64,000 nt of DNA from Glycomyces artemisiae (GTDB lineage Bacteria; Actinomycetota; Actinomycetes; Mycobacteriales; Micromonosporaceae): the NCBI RefSeq assembly GCF_003002955.1, contig NZ_PVTJ01000005.1:124001-188000 (forward strand), written 5' to 3'. Position numbers and translations under genes: made by a program. Below, one piece after another: positions 34,624 to 43,247 of the stretch. The notes beneath the pieces were generated by a model, which was not told the origin of the DNA, did no database searches, and saw nothing but the letters and a program-made list of their open reading frames with translations. Every line of letters begins with the position of its first letter. Within the stretch, counting starts at the first letter, position 1.

Positions 34624-36222
34624 ATGACCGAACCGAAACCTGTCGTGGTCATAGCCGACCCGCTCGCGCCCGCTGCGATCGAGGTGCTCTCCGGGGACTT
34701 CGACGTCCGGGAGATCGACGGGACGAACGTGGACTCCCTCCACGCCGCGCTGGTCGAGGCCGACGCCGTGATCGTCCGGTCCGCGACCACCATCGACGCC
34801 GCCGCGCTCGAACACGCGCCGAAGCTCAAGGTCGTCGCCCGCGCGGGCGTGGGCCTCGACAACGTCGACCTGCCCGCCGCCACCGAGCGCGGCGTCATGG
34901 TCGTGAACGCGCCCACGTCGAACATCGTGTCCGCGGCCGAGCAGGCCATCACGCTGCTGCTCGCCAGCGCCCGCCACATCGCGCGCGCCGACGCGTCGCT
35001 GCGCGCCGGCCGCTGGGACCGCAAGAAGTTCACCGGTGTCGAGATCCAGGGCAAGACCCTCGGCGTGATCGGCTTCGGCAAGATCGGGCAGCTGGTCACC
35101 ACCCGCATGCAGGCGTTCGACATGGACGTCGTCGCGTACGACCCGTACGCCCAGCCCGCGCTCGCCGCGAAGCTCGGGGTGCGCCTGGTCGACCTCGACA
35201 CGCTGCTGTCGCTCGCCGACTTCATCACCATCCACCTCCCGAAGACCCCCGAGACCGTGGGGATCATCGGCGAGGACGCGCTCAACAAGGTCAAGCCGGG
35301 CGTGCGGATCGTCAACGCCGCGCGCGGCGGGCTGATCGACGAGGACGCGCTCGCCGCGGCGCTTCAGGACGGCCGCGTGGCCGCCGCCGGGCTCGACGTG
35401 TTCGTGAAGGAGCCGTGCACCGACTCGCCGCTGTTCGCGCTGGACAACGTCGTGGCCGCGCCGCACCTGGGCGCCTCCACGCGCGAGGCCCAGGACAACG
35501 CGGGCCTGGCCGTCGCCAAGAGCGTGAAGCTCGCCTTGTCGGGCGAGTTCGTACCGGACGCGGCGAACGTGCAGGCCGGGGGTGTGGTCCACGAGGAGGT
35601 GCGCCCGCTGCTGTCGCTCGCGGAGCGCCTGGGCCGGACGTTCAACTCGCTGGCCGGCTCGGCCGTGCAGTCGGTGACGGTGGAGGTCCGCGGGGAGGTC
35701 GTCGCGCACGATGTGACGGTGCTCCAGCTGGCGGCCTCGAAGGGGCTGTTCGTGGACGTGGCCGACTCGGTGACGTACGTGAACGCGCCGCTGGTGGCCG
35801 AGCAGCGCGGGGTCGAGGTCGGCCTGTACACGTCGCAGGAGTCGCCGGAGTACCAGACGCTGGTCACCCTGCGCGGCGCGATGGTCGACGGCCGCGGCCT
35901 CACCGTCTCGGGGACGATCAGCCCCGGGCCGCACGGCGGCCCGCGGCTGACGGACATCGACGGGTTCGAGCTGGACATCGACCTGGACGGGTCGCTGCTG
36001 TTCCTGCGCTACACGGACCGGCCCGGCGTGGTCGGCCTCATCGGCGGCGCGATCGGCGACCTGAACATCAACATCGCCGCGATGCAGGTGGCGCGCAAGG
36101 CGGCCGGGGGCGAGGCGGTCATGGCGATGGCGCTCGACGCGCCGGTGCCGAGCGAGGTGCTGGGCCGCGTGAAGGACTCCGTGGGCGCGACCGGCGCGAA
36201 GGCCGTGACCCTCCAGGACTGA
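34624..36222 (+). CDS. serA: D-3-phosphoglycerate dehydrogenase
   Basis: 532 residues from ATG 34624, the long (type I) form of actinobacteria. The nucleotide-binding domain has GKTLGVIGFGKIGQ (about 141), the catalytic Arg-Glu-His trio appears in NAARGGLIDEDAL, the following Glu region and PHLGAST. A second regulatory (ASB) domain (about 315-450) and a C-terminal ACT domain (FLRYTDRPGVVGLIGGAIGDLN) bind serine for feedback inhibition. It catalyses the first step of serine synthesis, oxidising 3-phosphoglycerate with NAD. It is followed by leuB and ilvE in the same direction but with strong hairpins between, so these are probably separate units. Confidence 0.98.
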   Translation: MTEPKPVVVIADPLAPAAIEVLSGDFDVREIDGTNVDSLHAALVEADAVIVRSATTIDAAALEHAPKLKVVARAGVGLDNVDLPAATERGVMVVNAPTSNIVSAAEQAITLLLASARHIARADASLRAGRWDRKKFTGVEIQGKTLGVIGFGKIGQLVTTRMQAFDMDVVAYDPYAQPALAAKLGVRLVDLDTLLSLADFITIHLPKTPETVGIIGEDALNKVKPGVRIVNAARGGLIDEDALAAALQDGRVAAAGLDVFVKEPCTDSPLFALDNVVAAPHLGASTREAQDNAGLAVAKSVKLALSGEFVPDAANVQAGGVVHEEVRPLLSLAERLGRTFNSLAGSAVQSVTVEVRGEVVAHDVTVLQLAASKGLFVDVADSVTYVNAPLVAEQRGVEVGLYTSQESPEYQTLVTLRGAMVDGRGLTVSGTISPGPHGGPRLTDIDGFELDIDLDGSLLFLRYTDRPGVVGLIGGAIGDLNINIAAMQVARKAAGGEAVMAMALDAPVPSEVLGRVKDSVGATGAKAVTLQD

Positions 36223-36239
36223 GGGATTCACTGAATCCC
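36223..36239 (+). terminator. Hairpin directly after serA
   Basis: GGGATTC/GAATCCC stem (7 bp) with a 3-nt loop starts at the base after the stop. A second stem, TCTCAGC/GCTGAGA (36245-36251 and 36262-36268), follows. Confidence 0.5.
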
Positions 36240-36278
36240 CTGCGTCTCAGCCGTTCCATCTGCTGAGAGCCGTTCGTC

Positions 36279-36326
36279 GGAATGCGGGACGGGTGCGTTA
36301 TGGTGAACGCACCCGCCCCGCATTCC
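36279..36326 (+). terminator. Long hairpin between serA and leuB
   Basis: 21-nt arms (36279-36299 and 36306-36326) pair with one mismatch around ATGGTG. The loop region contains TATGGT, which could itself be a -10 element for leuB. It may act as terminator, attenuator or promoter structure. Confidence 0.65.
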
Positions 36327-36396
36327 CCGTTCCCGGCCGCGATGCCGGACGGGTCCGAGTGCGCGGCGTCGAGGAAACGGAAACCAGAGAGGCACC

Positions 36397-37434
36397 ATGA
36401 GCAGGATCGCGGTCATCGCCGGCGACGGCATCGGGCAAGAGGTCACCGCCGAGGCGCAGAAGGTGCTCGCCGTGGCCCTCCCGGGCTACGAGTACACCGA
36501 GTACGACCTCGGTGCGCGCCTGTACAACCGGACCGGCGAGATCCTCCCCGACAGCGTGCTGTCCGAACTGGACGAGCACGACGCGATCCTCCTGGGCGCC
36601 ATCGGCGACCCGACCGTCCCGCCGGGGGTCCTCGAACGCGGCCTGCTGCTGAAGCTCCGCTTCGAGTTCGACCAGTACGTGAACCTGCGGCCGAGCCGCC
36701 TGTACCCGGGCGCGTCCTCGCCGCTGGCCGACGTCAAGCCCGGCGACATCGACTTCGTGGTCGTCCGCGAGGGCACCGAGGGCCTGTACACCGGCGCCGG
36801 AGGGAACCTCCACACCGGCTCGCCCGCGGAGATCGCCACCGAGGAGTCCCTGAACACGCGGTACGGCACGGAGCGGGTCGTCCGCGACGCGTTCGAGCGC
36901 GCCCGCCGCCGCCGCGGCCACCTGACGCTCGTCCACAAGACGAACGTGCTGGTCCACGCGGGCGGCCTGTGGAAGCGCGCGTTCGACGACGTGGCCGCCG
37001 AGTACCAGGACGTGACCACCGAGTACCAGCACGTGGACGCCGCGGCGATGTTCCTGGTGAACCGGCCGCACACCTTCGACGTGATCGTGACCGACAACCT
37101 GTTCGGCGACATCCTCACCGACATCGCCGCCGCCGTCACGGGGGGCATCGGCCTGGCCGCGACCGGCTCGATCAACCCCGACCACACGCACCCGTCGACG
37201 TTCGAGCCCGTGCACGGCTCGGCCCCGGACATCGCCGGGCAGGGGATCGCCGACCCGGTCGCCGCGATCTCCTCCACCGCGCTCCTGCTGGAGCACCTCG
37301 GCCGCGCCGACGCCGCCGCGGCCGTCAACGCCGCGGTGGAGCGCGAGCTCGCGTCCCGCGACAGCGGGACCCAGATCCGCACCGGCGAGGTAGGCGACCG
37401 AGTAGCCGCCGACGTCGCCGGACAGCTCAGCTAG
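36397..37434 (+). CDS. leuB: 3-isopropylmalate dehydrogenase
   Basis: 345 residues with GAGAGG before the ATG. The start [17 protein letters not shown], the substrate loop [20 protein letters not shown] (RxxxxxxxNLRP) and [19 protein letters not shown] with catalytic Asp residues are all typical of LeuB rather than isocitrate or tartrate dehydrogenase. [20 protein letters not shown] is the NAD-binding segment. It oxidatively decarboxylates 3-isopropylmalate in leucine synthesis. Its neighbours ilvE and serA make this an amino-acid biosynthesis block. A strong hairpin upstream and a U-tailed terminator downstream isolate the gene. Confidence 0.97.
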   Translation: MSRIAVIAGDGIGQEVTAEAQKVLAVALPGYEYTEYDLGARLYNRTGEILPDSVLSELDEHDAILLGAIGDPTVPPGVLERGLLLKLRFEFDQYVNLRPSRLYPGASSPLADVKPGDIDFVVVREGTEGLYTGAGGNLHTGSPAEIATEESLNTRYGTERVVRDAFERARRRRGHLTLVHKTNVLVHAGGLWKRAFDDVAAEYQDVTTEYQHVDAAAMFLVNRPHTFDVIVTDNLFGDILTDIAAAVTGGIGLAATGSINPDHTHPSTFEPVHGSAPDIAGQGIADPVAAISSTALLLEHLGRADAAAAVNAAVERELASRDSGTQIRTGEVGDRVAADVAGQLS

Positions 37435-37453
37435 ACCCAAGCAACAGCTTCAG

Positions 37454-37499
37454 CGCCCGGCGGGCCCGCGTTCGACCAGAACGCCTCGCCGGGCGTTTT
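37454..37499 (+). terminator. Intrinsic terminator after leuB
   Basis: Outer stem CGCCCGGCG/CGCCGGGCG (37454-37462 with 37487-37495), inner stem GCGTTC/GAACGC, then TTTT at 37496-37499. Confidence 0.9.
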
Positions 37500-37617
37500 C
37501 CCGTGTCAGGCCCCAGATGACAGGCTGCCGCCCGACCACCTGAACGAGCGGTAAGTTAAGCATCAGGACCAGTAACGACAAGCACACACCCGACCTTGTG
37601 AATCCGAAGGACAGATC

Positions 37618-38715
37618 ATGACCACCGACGGTCTTCCCGACCTCAGGCGCGAGCCGCACCCGAACCCGACCCCGGACGCCGAGCGCGAGGCGATCCTCGC
37701 CAACCCCGTCTTCGGGACCGTGTTCACCGACCACATGTTCACCATGACCTGGACCGAGGGCCGCGGCTGGCACAGCGCGACCCTGAAGCCGTTCGGGCCG
37801 CTCACGCTCTCCCCGGCGGCCGCGGTCCTGCATTACGCCCAGGAGATCTTCGAGGGCCTCAAGGCCTACCGCCACGAGGACGGGTCCCTGGGCCTGTTCC
37901 GCGCCGAGGCGAACGCGCGGCGCCTCAACATCTCCGCGGACCGCATGGCGATGCCGCACCTCCCCGAGGAGTGGTTCCTCGCGTCGATCCGCGAGCTGCT
38001 CGCCGCGGACGGCGACTGGGTCCCGAGCCAGGACGAGGCCACCCTCTACCTGCGCCCGTACATGATCGCCTCCGAGTCGTTCCTCGGCGTGCGGCCCGCG
38101 AAGGAGTACCTGTACCTCCTCATCGCCTCCCCGGCCGCCGCGTACTTCAAGGGCGGCCCCAAGCCCCTGACGCTGTGGGTGTCCGAGGAGTACAACCGGG
38201 CCGGACCGGGCGGCACCGGCGCGGCGAAGGCCGGCGGGAACTACGCCGCGAGCCTCCTGCCCCAGTCCGAGGCGATCGAGCACGGCTGCGACCAGGTCAT
38301 CTTCCTGGACGCCGTGGAGTACAAGTACGTCGACGAACTCGGCGGCATGAACCTGTTCTTCGCGTACGAGAACGAGCGGGTGCTCTACACCCCCGAGCTC
38401 GGCACCATCCTCGCCGGGATCACCCGCGACGCGATCCTCACGCTCGCCACCGAAGCCGGGTGGGAGGTCCGCGAGACGAAGTACTCGATCGACCGCTGGC
38501 GGGACGACGCCGAGTCGGGCCTGCTCACCGAGGCGTTCGCGTGCGGCACCGCCGCCGTCATCACGCCCGTGGGCACCGTCAAGGGACGCAAGGGCTCGTT
38601 CACCATCGGCGGCGGCGAGGCCGGGAAGTTCACGATGCAGCTGCGCCAGACGCTCCTGGACCTCCAGTACGGGCGCACCGAGGACACCCACAACTGGATC
38701 ACCAAGCTCGACTGA
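37618..38715 (+). CDS. ilvE: Branched-chain amino acid aminotransferase
   Basis: 365 residues; the usual length for the class IV enzyme. The PLP lysine lies in GGTGAAKAGGNYAASL, and the phosphate-binding TEAFACGTAAVITPVG and the entry motif YLRPYMIASE are intact. It transfers amino groups between glutamate and the keto acids of leucine, isoleucine and valine, the step after leuB. AGGACAG precedes the ATG. TAAGTT about 65 nt upstream may be its -10. Confidence 0.97.
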   Translation: MTTDGLPDLRREPHPNPTPDAEREAILANPVFGTVFTDHMFTMTWTEGRGWHSATLKPFGPLTLSPAAAVLHYAQEIFEGLKAYRHEDGSLGLFRAEANARRLNISADRMAMPHLPEEWFLASIRELLAADGDWVPSQDEATLYLRPYMIASESFLGVRPAKEYLYLLIASPAAAYFKGGPKPLTLWVSEEYNRAGPGGTGAAKAGGNYAASLLPQSEAIEHGCDQVIFLDAVEYKYVDELGGMNLFFAYENERVLYTPELGTILAGITRDAILTLATEAGWEVRETKYSIDRWRDDAESGLLTEAFACGTAAVITPVGTVKGRKGSFTIGGGEAGKFTMQLRQTLLDLQYGRTEDTHNWITKLD

Positions 38716-38855
38716 CCAGGGGCGACGCGCGCGTTCCCGCGGCACAGTCAGCTACCCGACAGCGGACTCCGCGTCCGCGTGAAAACCGGACAAACCATGG
38801 TCCCCTTCCCGTACCTTTGATTCCACGTGTGTCAATGGCTCGGGGAGGGGACGCA

Positions 38856-39449
38856 TTGGCTGAGGTCACGATCCGGCTGAACCGGCTGGGGCTGGAGCGC
38901 GGCCGCATGTGGCAGGCCGTGGTGGCCGCCGTCGCCGTCGTCCTGCCCGTCGCCGTGTGGATCGGACTCGAACGGGCCCTTGGGGACTCCGTGCAGAACA
39001 TCGGCGAAGGCGACACCCTGTTCCTCCAGTCCTACCCCGTCGCCGGGGCCAGCCTCGAATACGAGCTGCCCGGCTCGGGCTGGACCAGCCCCGGCGTCCA
39101 CTTCGCCGACCAGCGCCAGAACTTCGTGCGCGACCACCTCACCGCCTCCGTCGAGGTCGACTCCGGCGTCGACAGCCTCGAACGGCTCCTCGACCGCCGC
39201 GTCCAGCCCGTCATCGCCCAGAACGGCTACATCTACAACAACATCCGCGCCTACACCGACGCGGCCGCCGGGCTCGCCGGGTACCGCGCCGACATCATCG
39301 GCATCGACTCCGCCGGGTCGATCACCGTGGTGGGCAACGACAAGGGCGCCGCCGCGATCCTCGTCCTCATCGCCCCCGGCTCCGACCCCGCCGCCGCCGA
39401 CGTCGACCCCGAGCCGTACGTCGCCACCTTCGAGCTGGAGGGCAAGTGA
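38856..39449 (+). CDS. Single-pass membrane protein of unknown function
   Basis: 197 residues if started at TTG 38856, which has GGGGAGGGG five bases upstream. An ATG at 38835 is the alternative. A short cytoplasmic basic segment (RLNRLGLERGRMW) is followed by one membrane helix (about 20-38, AVVAAVAVVLPVAVWIGL). An extracytoplasmic domain with DTLFLQSYPVAGASLEYELP and NGYIYNNIRAYTDAAAGLAG completes it. I do not recognise the family. Its stop overlaps the GTG of the PrsW protease gene (GTGA), so it is a candidate substrate or partner of that protease. Confidence 0.75.
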   Translation: MAEVTIRLNRLGLERGRMWQAVVAAVAVVLPVAVWIGLERALGDSVQNIGEGDTLFLQSYPVAGASLEYELPGSGWTSPGVHFADQRQNFVRDHLTASVEVDSGVDSLERLLDRRVQPVIAQNGYIYNNIRAYTDAAAGLAGYRADIIGIDSAGSITVVGNDKGAAAILVLIAPGSDPAAADVDPEPYVATFELEGK

Positions 39450-40633
39450 CCGTCCGCACCGAACGCGTCGTCGTCGAGTCCCAGGGCGCGTTCATCCGCA
39501 TCAGGCGACCCGCCTACTGGCTGTTCGTCGCCTGCCTCGTCTACGGCCTGCTCGAACTCGGCCGGATCTTCTCGCCCGACTACGGCGACATCGCGACCGC
39601 CCTGTGGGCCTCCATCGCCGTCAACGCCGTCCTCGCGATCGTGTTCCTCCAGATCCTCTCCCGCCTGGACCTGTTCGAACGCGAACCGCCGACCGTGCGC
39701 GCGGCCGCGATGGCCTGGGGCGGCATCGTCGCCGTCGCGCTCGCGATGCTCGCCAACAACGCCGCGCTCGTCGTCCTCGCCGAACTCGCCGACGCCAAAT
39801 GGGCCCGCACCTGGGGGCCCGCGATCGTCGGCCCGATCAACGAGGAGTGGCTCAAGGCCCTCGGCGTGGTCATGCTCGTGCTCATCGTGCGCGAGCACTT
39901 CGACCGCTCCATCGACGGCCTCATCTACGGCGCGCTCGTCGGCCTCGGCTTCCAGGTCGTCGAGAACCTCACGTACGCGGTGAACTTCGCGGCCCTGAAC
40001 CCCAACTCCGACATGGCCGGGGCGCTCACCGTTACGTTCACGCGCGTGCTCGTCGCCGCCCCGTTCTCGCACCCGCTGTACACCGGCGCGGCCGGGCTCG
40101 GCATCGCGTTCTTCGTGACCCAGACGCGGCGCTCGTTCAGCACCCGCCTCGGCGTCATGGTCGGCCTGTTCGCGCTCGCGCTGGCGATGCACGGCCTGTG
40201 GAACCTGCCGATGCCGTCCTCGTTCCCCGCGGGGCTCGCGATCCCGCTAACCTACGGCAAGGGCCTGATCATCCTCGGCCTGTTCTTCGTGCTGTACCAC
40301 TTCGCGGCCCGCGCCGAGTGGCGCTGGTTCGTCACCACCATGTCCGATGAGGATGAAGCGGTGATCACGACCGAGGACCTCACCGAGATGCGGTCGCTGC
40401 ACTCGCGGCGCAAGGCCCGCAAGCGGGCCCAGAAGCGCTGGGGCAAGGACGCCTCGCAGCTGCTGCGCCAGCTCCAGCACGAGCTGGTGAGCCTGGCGAC
40501 GCTCGTCGCCCGCGACCAGCGCCGCGGCGACCGCGACGGCGACAGCCCCGACGTGGCCGCCGTCAAGCGCAACATCACCGCGATCCGGGCCGAGCTCGAC
40601 CAGGCCAAAGGCGCTGTGGCGGCGAAGAAGTAG
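39446..40633 (+). CDS. PrsW family intramembrane metalloprotease
   Basis: 395 residues from GTG 39446. About eight membrane segments are visible. The active-site elements are present: NEEWLKAL (the EExxK motif), DGLIYGALVGLGFQVVEN and the ligand His region FSHPLYTGAAG, followed by a later MHGLWNLP. PrsW enzymes cleave single-pass membrane proteins in the bilayer; in Bacillus the target is an anti-sigma factor. The soluble C-terminus (about 290-395) is basic and helical. Coupling to the single-pass protein upstream suggests a protease-substrate or protease-regulator pair. Confidence 0.9.
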   Translation: MTVRTERVVVESQGAFIRIRRPAYWLFVACLVYGLLELGRIFSPDYGDIATALWASIAVNAVLAIVFLQILSRLDLFEREPPTVRAAAMAWGGIVAVALAMLANNAALVVLAELADAKWARTWGPAIVGPINEEWLKALGVVMLVLIVREHFDRSIDGLIYGALVGLGFQVVENLTYAVNFAALNPNSDMAGALTVTFTRVLVAAPFSHPLYTGAAGLGIAFFVTQTRRSFSTRLGVMVGLFALALAMHGLWNLPMPSSFPAGLAIPLTYGKGLIILGLFFVLYHFAARAEWRWFVTTMSDEDEAVITTEDLTEMRSLHSRRKARKRAQKRWGKDASQLLRQLQHELVSLATLVARDQRRGDRDGDSPDVAAVKRNITAIRAELDQAKGAVAAKK

Positions 40634-40650
40634 GAGCGGCCGGCCCTGCT

Positions 40651-40750
40651 CGGCCGGATCAGTGCCGGACGGGCCGGGGCGAAGACCGCGGCCAGGACCT
40701 GCCCGGCCCGATCAGCGCCGGACCGGCCCGGACGAAAGGAGCGGTGGCCG
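40651..40750. repeat. 53-bp direct repeat after the PrsW gene
   Basis: A 45-nt block beginning CGGCCGGATCAGTGCCGG at 40651 recurs 53 bp later as CGGCCCGATCAGCGCCGG with scattered changes. CCGGCC/GGCCGG hairpins inside may terminate transcription. Confidence 0.5.
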
Positions 40751-40764
40751 CGTAGAACCAGCGG

Positions 40765-41463
40765 TCAGCCGCCGACCGGGCCCTTGCGGGGGATCGGGGC
40801 GACCGAGCCCTTCTCGGCCTGCGCGGGCGCGCTCGCCGACTCGCTCGACGGCTCCTCGCTCGGCGTGTGGCTCATGGTCACCGACTCGGACGAGCCCGGG
40901 TCGGTCGTCGGCGCCTCGCTCGTCGGCTCCTGGGTCGGCTCGCCGCTGGTGGGCTCCTCCGTGGGCGTCGTCTCCGTCGGCTCCTCGGTGGGCTCCTCCG
41001 TCGTCGGCTCCTGGGTCGGGGAGCTCTCCTCCTCGGTGGGGCCGCGGGTGCCGTCGTCGCCGCCGATGGGCACCAGGTCGGGGGAGCGGCCGCCCGTGCC
41101 GCCGCCGCTCCCGCGGCCCTGGGTCGCCGCTCCCGCGGTCGACTCCTCCGCGCTCGGGTCGGCGGCGTCGCCGCCCCGGGGCGCCTCCTCCTCCGCGGCC
41201 GTGTCGGCCGCTTCGGCGTCCTGGCCCGTCGTGTCCGAGCCGAGCCCGAACCAGCCCTCGATGATGTCCGCGTCGTCGCCGTCGGCGATGCCCGGCACAC
41301 CCGCGCCGCCGCGCACGAGCGCTCCTGTCGCGATGACCCCGCCGGCGACGGTCGCCACCGCGATCACCCCGATCCGCCGGAACCGCTTCGAGCGGCGCAA
41401 GTCGTAGCCGAGCGAGCGGACCGCGCCCTTGGTCTCGCGCCCGATGGCACCGAAGAGTCCCAC
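40765..41463 (-). CDS. Membrane-anchored low-complexity protein with TEEP repeats
   Basis: 232 residues. A basic cytoplasmic N-terminus (YDLRRSKRFRRIG) is followed by one membrane helix (about 33-52). A long acidic exterior follows, rich in Glu, Pro, Thr, Ser and Gly with repeated TEEPT and TSEAPT units. No folded domain is visible. The C-terminus is basic (PIPRKGPVGG). Its repeats resemble those in the kinase tail at 53.1 kb. Such tails usually span the cell wall. The function is unknown. Confidence 0.65.
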   Translation of the reverse strand: MGLFGAIGRETKGAVRSLGYDLRRSKRFRRIGVIAVATVAGGVIATGALVRGGAGVPGIADGDDADIIEGWFGLGSDTTGQDAEAADTAAEEEAPRGGDAADPSAEESTAGAATQGRGSGGGTGGRSPDLVPIGGDDGTRGPTEEESSPTQEPTTEEPTEEPTETTPTEEPTSGEPTQEPTSEAPTTDPGSSESVTMSHTPSEEPSSESASAPAQAEKGSVAPIPRKGPVGG

Positions 41464-41649
41464 GTGTCTCCCACCGTCCGTTCGTGTCCTTCACTCGGAT
41501 CAACGATCGGGGCGACGAAGGGTAACCGTCAGGTCACCCGTGCGGGGGTCATGCGAACGACCGACTCCGAACGGGGGACCGGGCGAGACGGCGATCGTCC
41601 ACTGACGGTCGGAATGATGTCGCGGGCTGAGGCCGCTCGGCTCAGGACG

Positions 41650-41689
41650 CCGTCGGGCCCGTGCCGACAATTCGGCACGGGCCCGACGG
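41650..41689 (-). terminator. Terminator of the exporter-peptide operon
   Basis: Perfect 18-bp stem (41650-41667 with 41672-41689) and CAAT loop, 9 nt beyond the stop of the peptide gene. It defines the end of the minus-strand transcript. Confidence 0.9.
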
Positions 41690-41698
41690 GAGTCGCCC

Positions 41699-41794
41699 TT
41701 AGCGGGTGCCCCAGGTGATGTCCTTGCCCCAGCTGGTGTCTTTACCCCAGCTGGTGTCCTTGCCCCAGCTCGTGTCCTTCTGCATGTGGTTCAT
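41699..41794 (-). CDS. 31-residue repeat peptide (four KDTSWG-type units)
   Basis: ATG at 41794 has GGAGAGGAGGG upstream with 7-nt spacing. The peptide is MNHMQ, then KDTSWG three times, then KDITWG, then TR. The four 18-bp DNA units differ mainly at synonymous positions (ACG/ACC, GGC/GGT, AAG/AAA) and by conservative changes in the last, suggesting selection on the peptide. The gene starts 25 nt after the MFS exporter stop and is closed by an 18-bp hairpin, so the two form an operon. It has no signal peptide. It may be a multi-copy precursor of a small signal or RiPP, cut at Lys or Gly. I do not recognise a named family. Confidence 0.8.
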   Translation of the reverse strand: MNHMQKDTSWGKDTSWGKDTSWGKDITWGTR

Positions 41795-41819
41795 CGTGTT
41801 CCCTCCTCTCCTGTGTCGC

Positions 41820-43091
41820 TCATGTCCTGACCGGTTCCGAGCGGTCCTCGGCGGGAGGCGCCGACCGCTCGGAGACTTGCGGCTCGTCCGGTGCGGCGAG
41901 CCTGAAGACGAGGCCGATCGCGAGCGCGACGACCGAGCCGGCCGCGCCGCACAACGCGATCGACAAGGCCGGGGACAGCGCTTCGGCGAGGACGCCGGCG
42001 AGCGCCATCCCCAGCCCCTGGGCGGTCTGGAGGCCGGCGGCGGCGAAGCCGATGGCGCGGGCGCGGATCTCGTCGGGCACCTGGAGCACGAACCTGACCT
42101 CGGCGATGACGACGAAGCTCGAACACAGGCCGGAGACCGCCCACAGCGCTACCGCAGCCCAGACGCCCGGCTCGGCGAACGTCACGACGAGCGGGAGCCC
42201 GGCGGCGAAGGCGAGCGGCACCGTCAGCCGCCGCCGCACCTCGGTTCCCAGACGGGCCACCAGGAGTCCGCCGATCGCCATCCCGGCGACGTCGGCCGCC
42301 ATGAGCAGGCCGACGGCGGACGCTCCCGCGCCGATCTCGGCGACGTACGGGGCGGCGAGCGATTCGGGGACGACGTAGAACCCGAACGTCCAGGCCAGCG
42401 CGGCCAGGCCCATCAGGCTCCGGTTCCTCGCCACGAGCCGGACTCCGGCCAGGGCGAACCGGCCCTTCGGGGCGCTGCTCCCGGTGTCCCCGCCGGTCTC
42501 GGGCAGGTGCGGGCGCAGGCCCCAGCGCACGAGCGCGGCCGAGACCAGGAAGGTGAGCGCGTTGACGGCCAGGACCAGATGCGGGCTGCCGGTGGCGGCC
42601 ACGACGACCCCGCCCAGGGCGAACCCGGCGATCTGCGCGATGCCGTCCGTGGCGCCGGTGATGCCCATGCCGACCTGGTAGCGCCCGCCGGGCAGGACTT
42701 TGGGGAGGGTCGCGATGCGGGCGGAGGAGAACAGCGGTTCGGGGCAGGCGACGGCCACCACGAGGAGGCCGAGCACCGGCAGCGGCATTGCCGGAACCGC
42801 CATGAGCCCGATGAGGACCGCCCGCAGTACGTCCACAGTCCACATGACGGTGCGGCGTGAGTACCGGTCCGCCAGGCCCGCGAGCAGGGGTGCGGTGAGC
42901 AGCGGCGGCAGGTAGGTCGAGGCGTAGACCAGCGCGGTGAGCGCCGCCGACGAGGTCCGTTCGAACACCAGCAGCGACAGCGCGACCCGCGCGAACTGGT
43001 CGCCGATGCGCGACTGCGCCTGAGCGATCCAGAGCACCCGGAACTCGCCGACGGCGAACACGTCGCGGAATCGGGCCGCCTGCTCTGACAT
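41820..43091 (-). CDS. MFS exporter (MFS_3/EntS-like)
   Basis: 423 residues from the ATG at 43091 (TAGGAG upstream). About twelve membrane segments are visible, with the N-terminal family block FRVLWIAQAQSRIGDQFARVALSLLVFERT and the loop GLADRYSRRTVMW between helices 2 and 3 (the G-x-x-x-D-R-x-x-R-R motif A). The middle cytoplasmic loop contains the PHLPETGGDTGSSAPKGRF segment. MFS_3 proteins export siderophores, macrolides and peptides. The only other gene in its operon is the KDTSWG repeat peptide, which makes that peptide the leading candidate cargo. It is divergent from the HTH/NB-ARC/TPR regulator. Confidence 0.9.
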   Translation of the reverse strand: MSEQAARFRDVFAVGEFRVLWIAQAQSRIGDQFARVALSLLVFERTSSAALTALVYASTYLPPLLTAPLLAGLADRYSRRTVMWTVDVLRAVLIGLMAVPAMPLPVLGLLVVAVACPEPLFSSARIATLPKVLPGGRYQVGMGITGATDGIAQIAGFALGGVVVAATGSPHLVLAVNALTFLVSAALVRWGLRPHLPETGGDTGSSAPKGRFALAGVRLVARNRSLMGLAALAWTFGFYVVPESLAAPYVAEIGAGASAVGLLMAADVAGMAIGGLLVARLGTEVRRRLTVPLAFAAGLPLVVTFAEPGVWAAVALWAVSGLCSSFVVIAEVRFVLQVPDEIRARAIGFAAAGLQTAQGLGMALAGVLAEALSPALSIALCGAAGSVVALAIGLVFRLAAPDEPQVSERSAPPAEDRSEPVRT

Positions 43092-43181
43092 GCGTCTCCT
43101 AGGTGTCGACCCGAAGCCGGGACGGGTGGGACCGTCGGGGAGGAACTGTGACGGACGACGCCATTGCATCCGCTGCGGCCG

Positions 43182-43210
43182 TTGACGGCAAGCTTCCGCT
43201 GAACTATCTT
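43182..43210 (+). promoter_or_regulatory. Consensus promoter of the NB-ARC/TPR regulator
   Basis: TTGACG (43182-43187), exactly 17 nt, TATCTT (43205-43210). The transcript would start near 43217, about 31 nt before GTG 43248. This rules out the TTG at 43209 as the start codon. Confidence 0.8.
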
Positions 43211-43247
43211 GAACTCGCCCATCCGCCGCCCCCGCCAGCGGAGACCC

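Noticed and set aside
40651..40750. CRISPR-like array after the PrsW gene
   Set aside because: There are only two diverged copies at 53-bp spacing, with no constant repeat, and no cas genes nearby.
41464..41650. Additional small gene between the TEEP-repeat protein and the peptide terminator
   Set aside because: No frame there has both an SD and protein-like composition; it seems to hold only the promoter of the TEEP-repeat gene.
43148..43247. Alternative gene start with GGGGAGGAACT before GTG 43148 upstream of the NB-ARC/TPR regulator
   Set aside because: The frame runs on as a shadow of the regulator and lies upstream of the TTGACG/TATCTT promoter. It would need a longer transcript and gives no recognisable protein.
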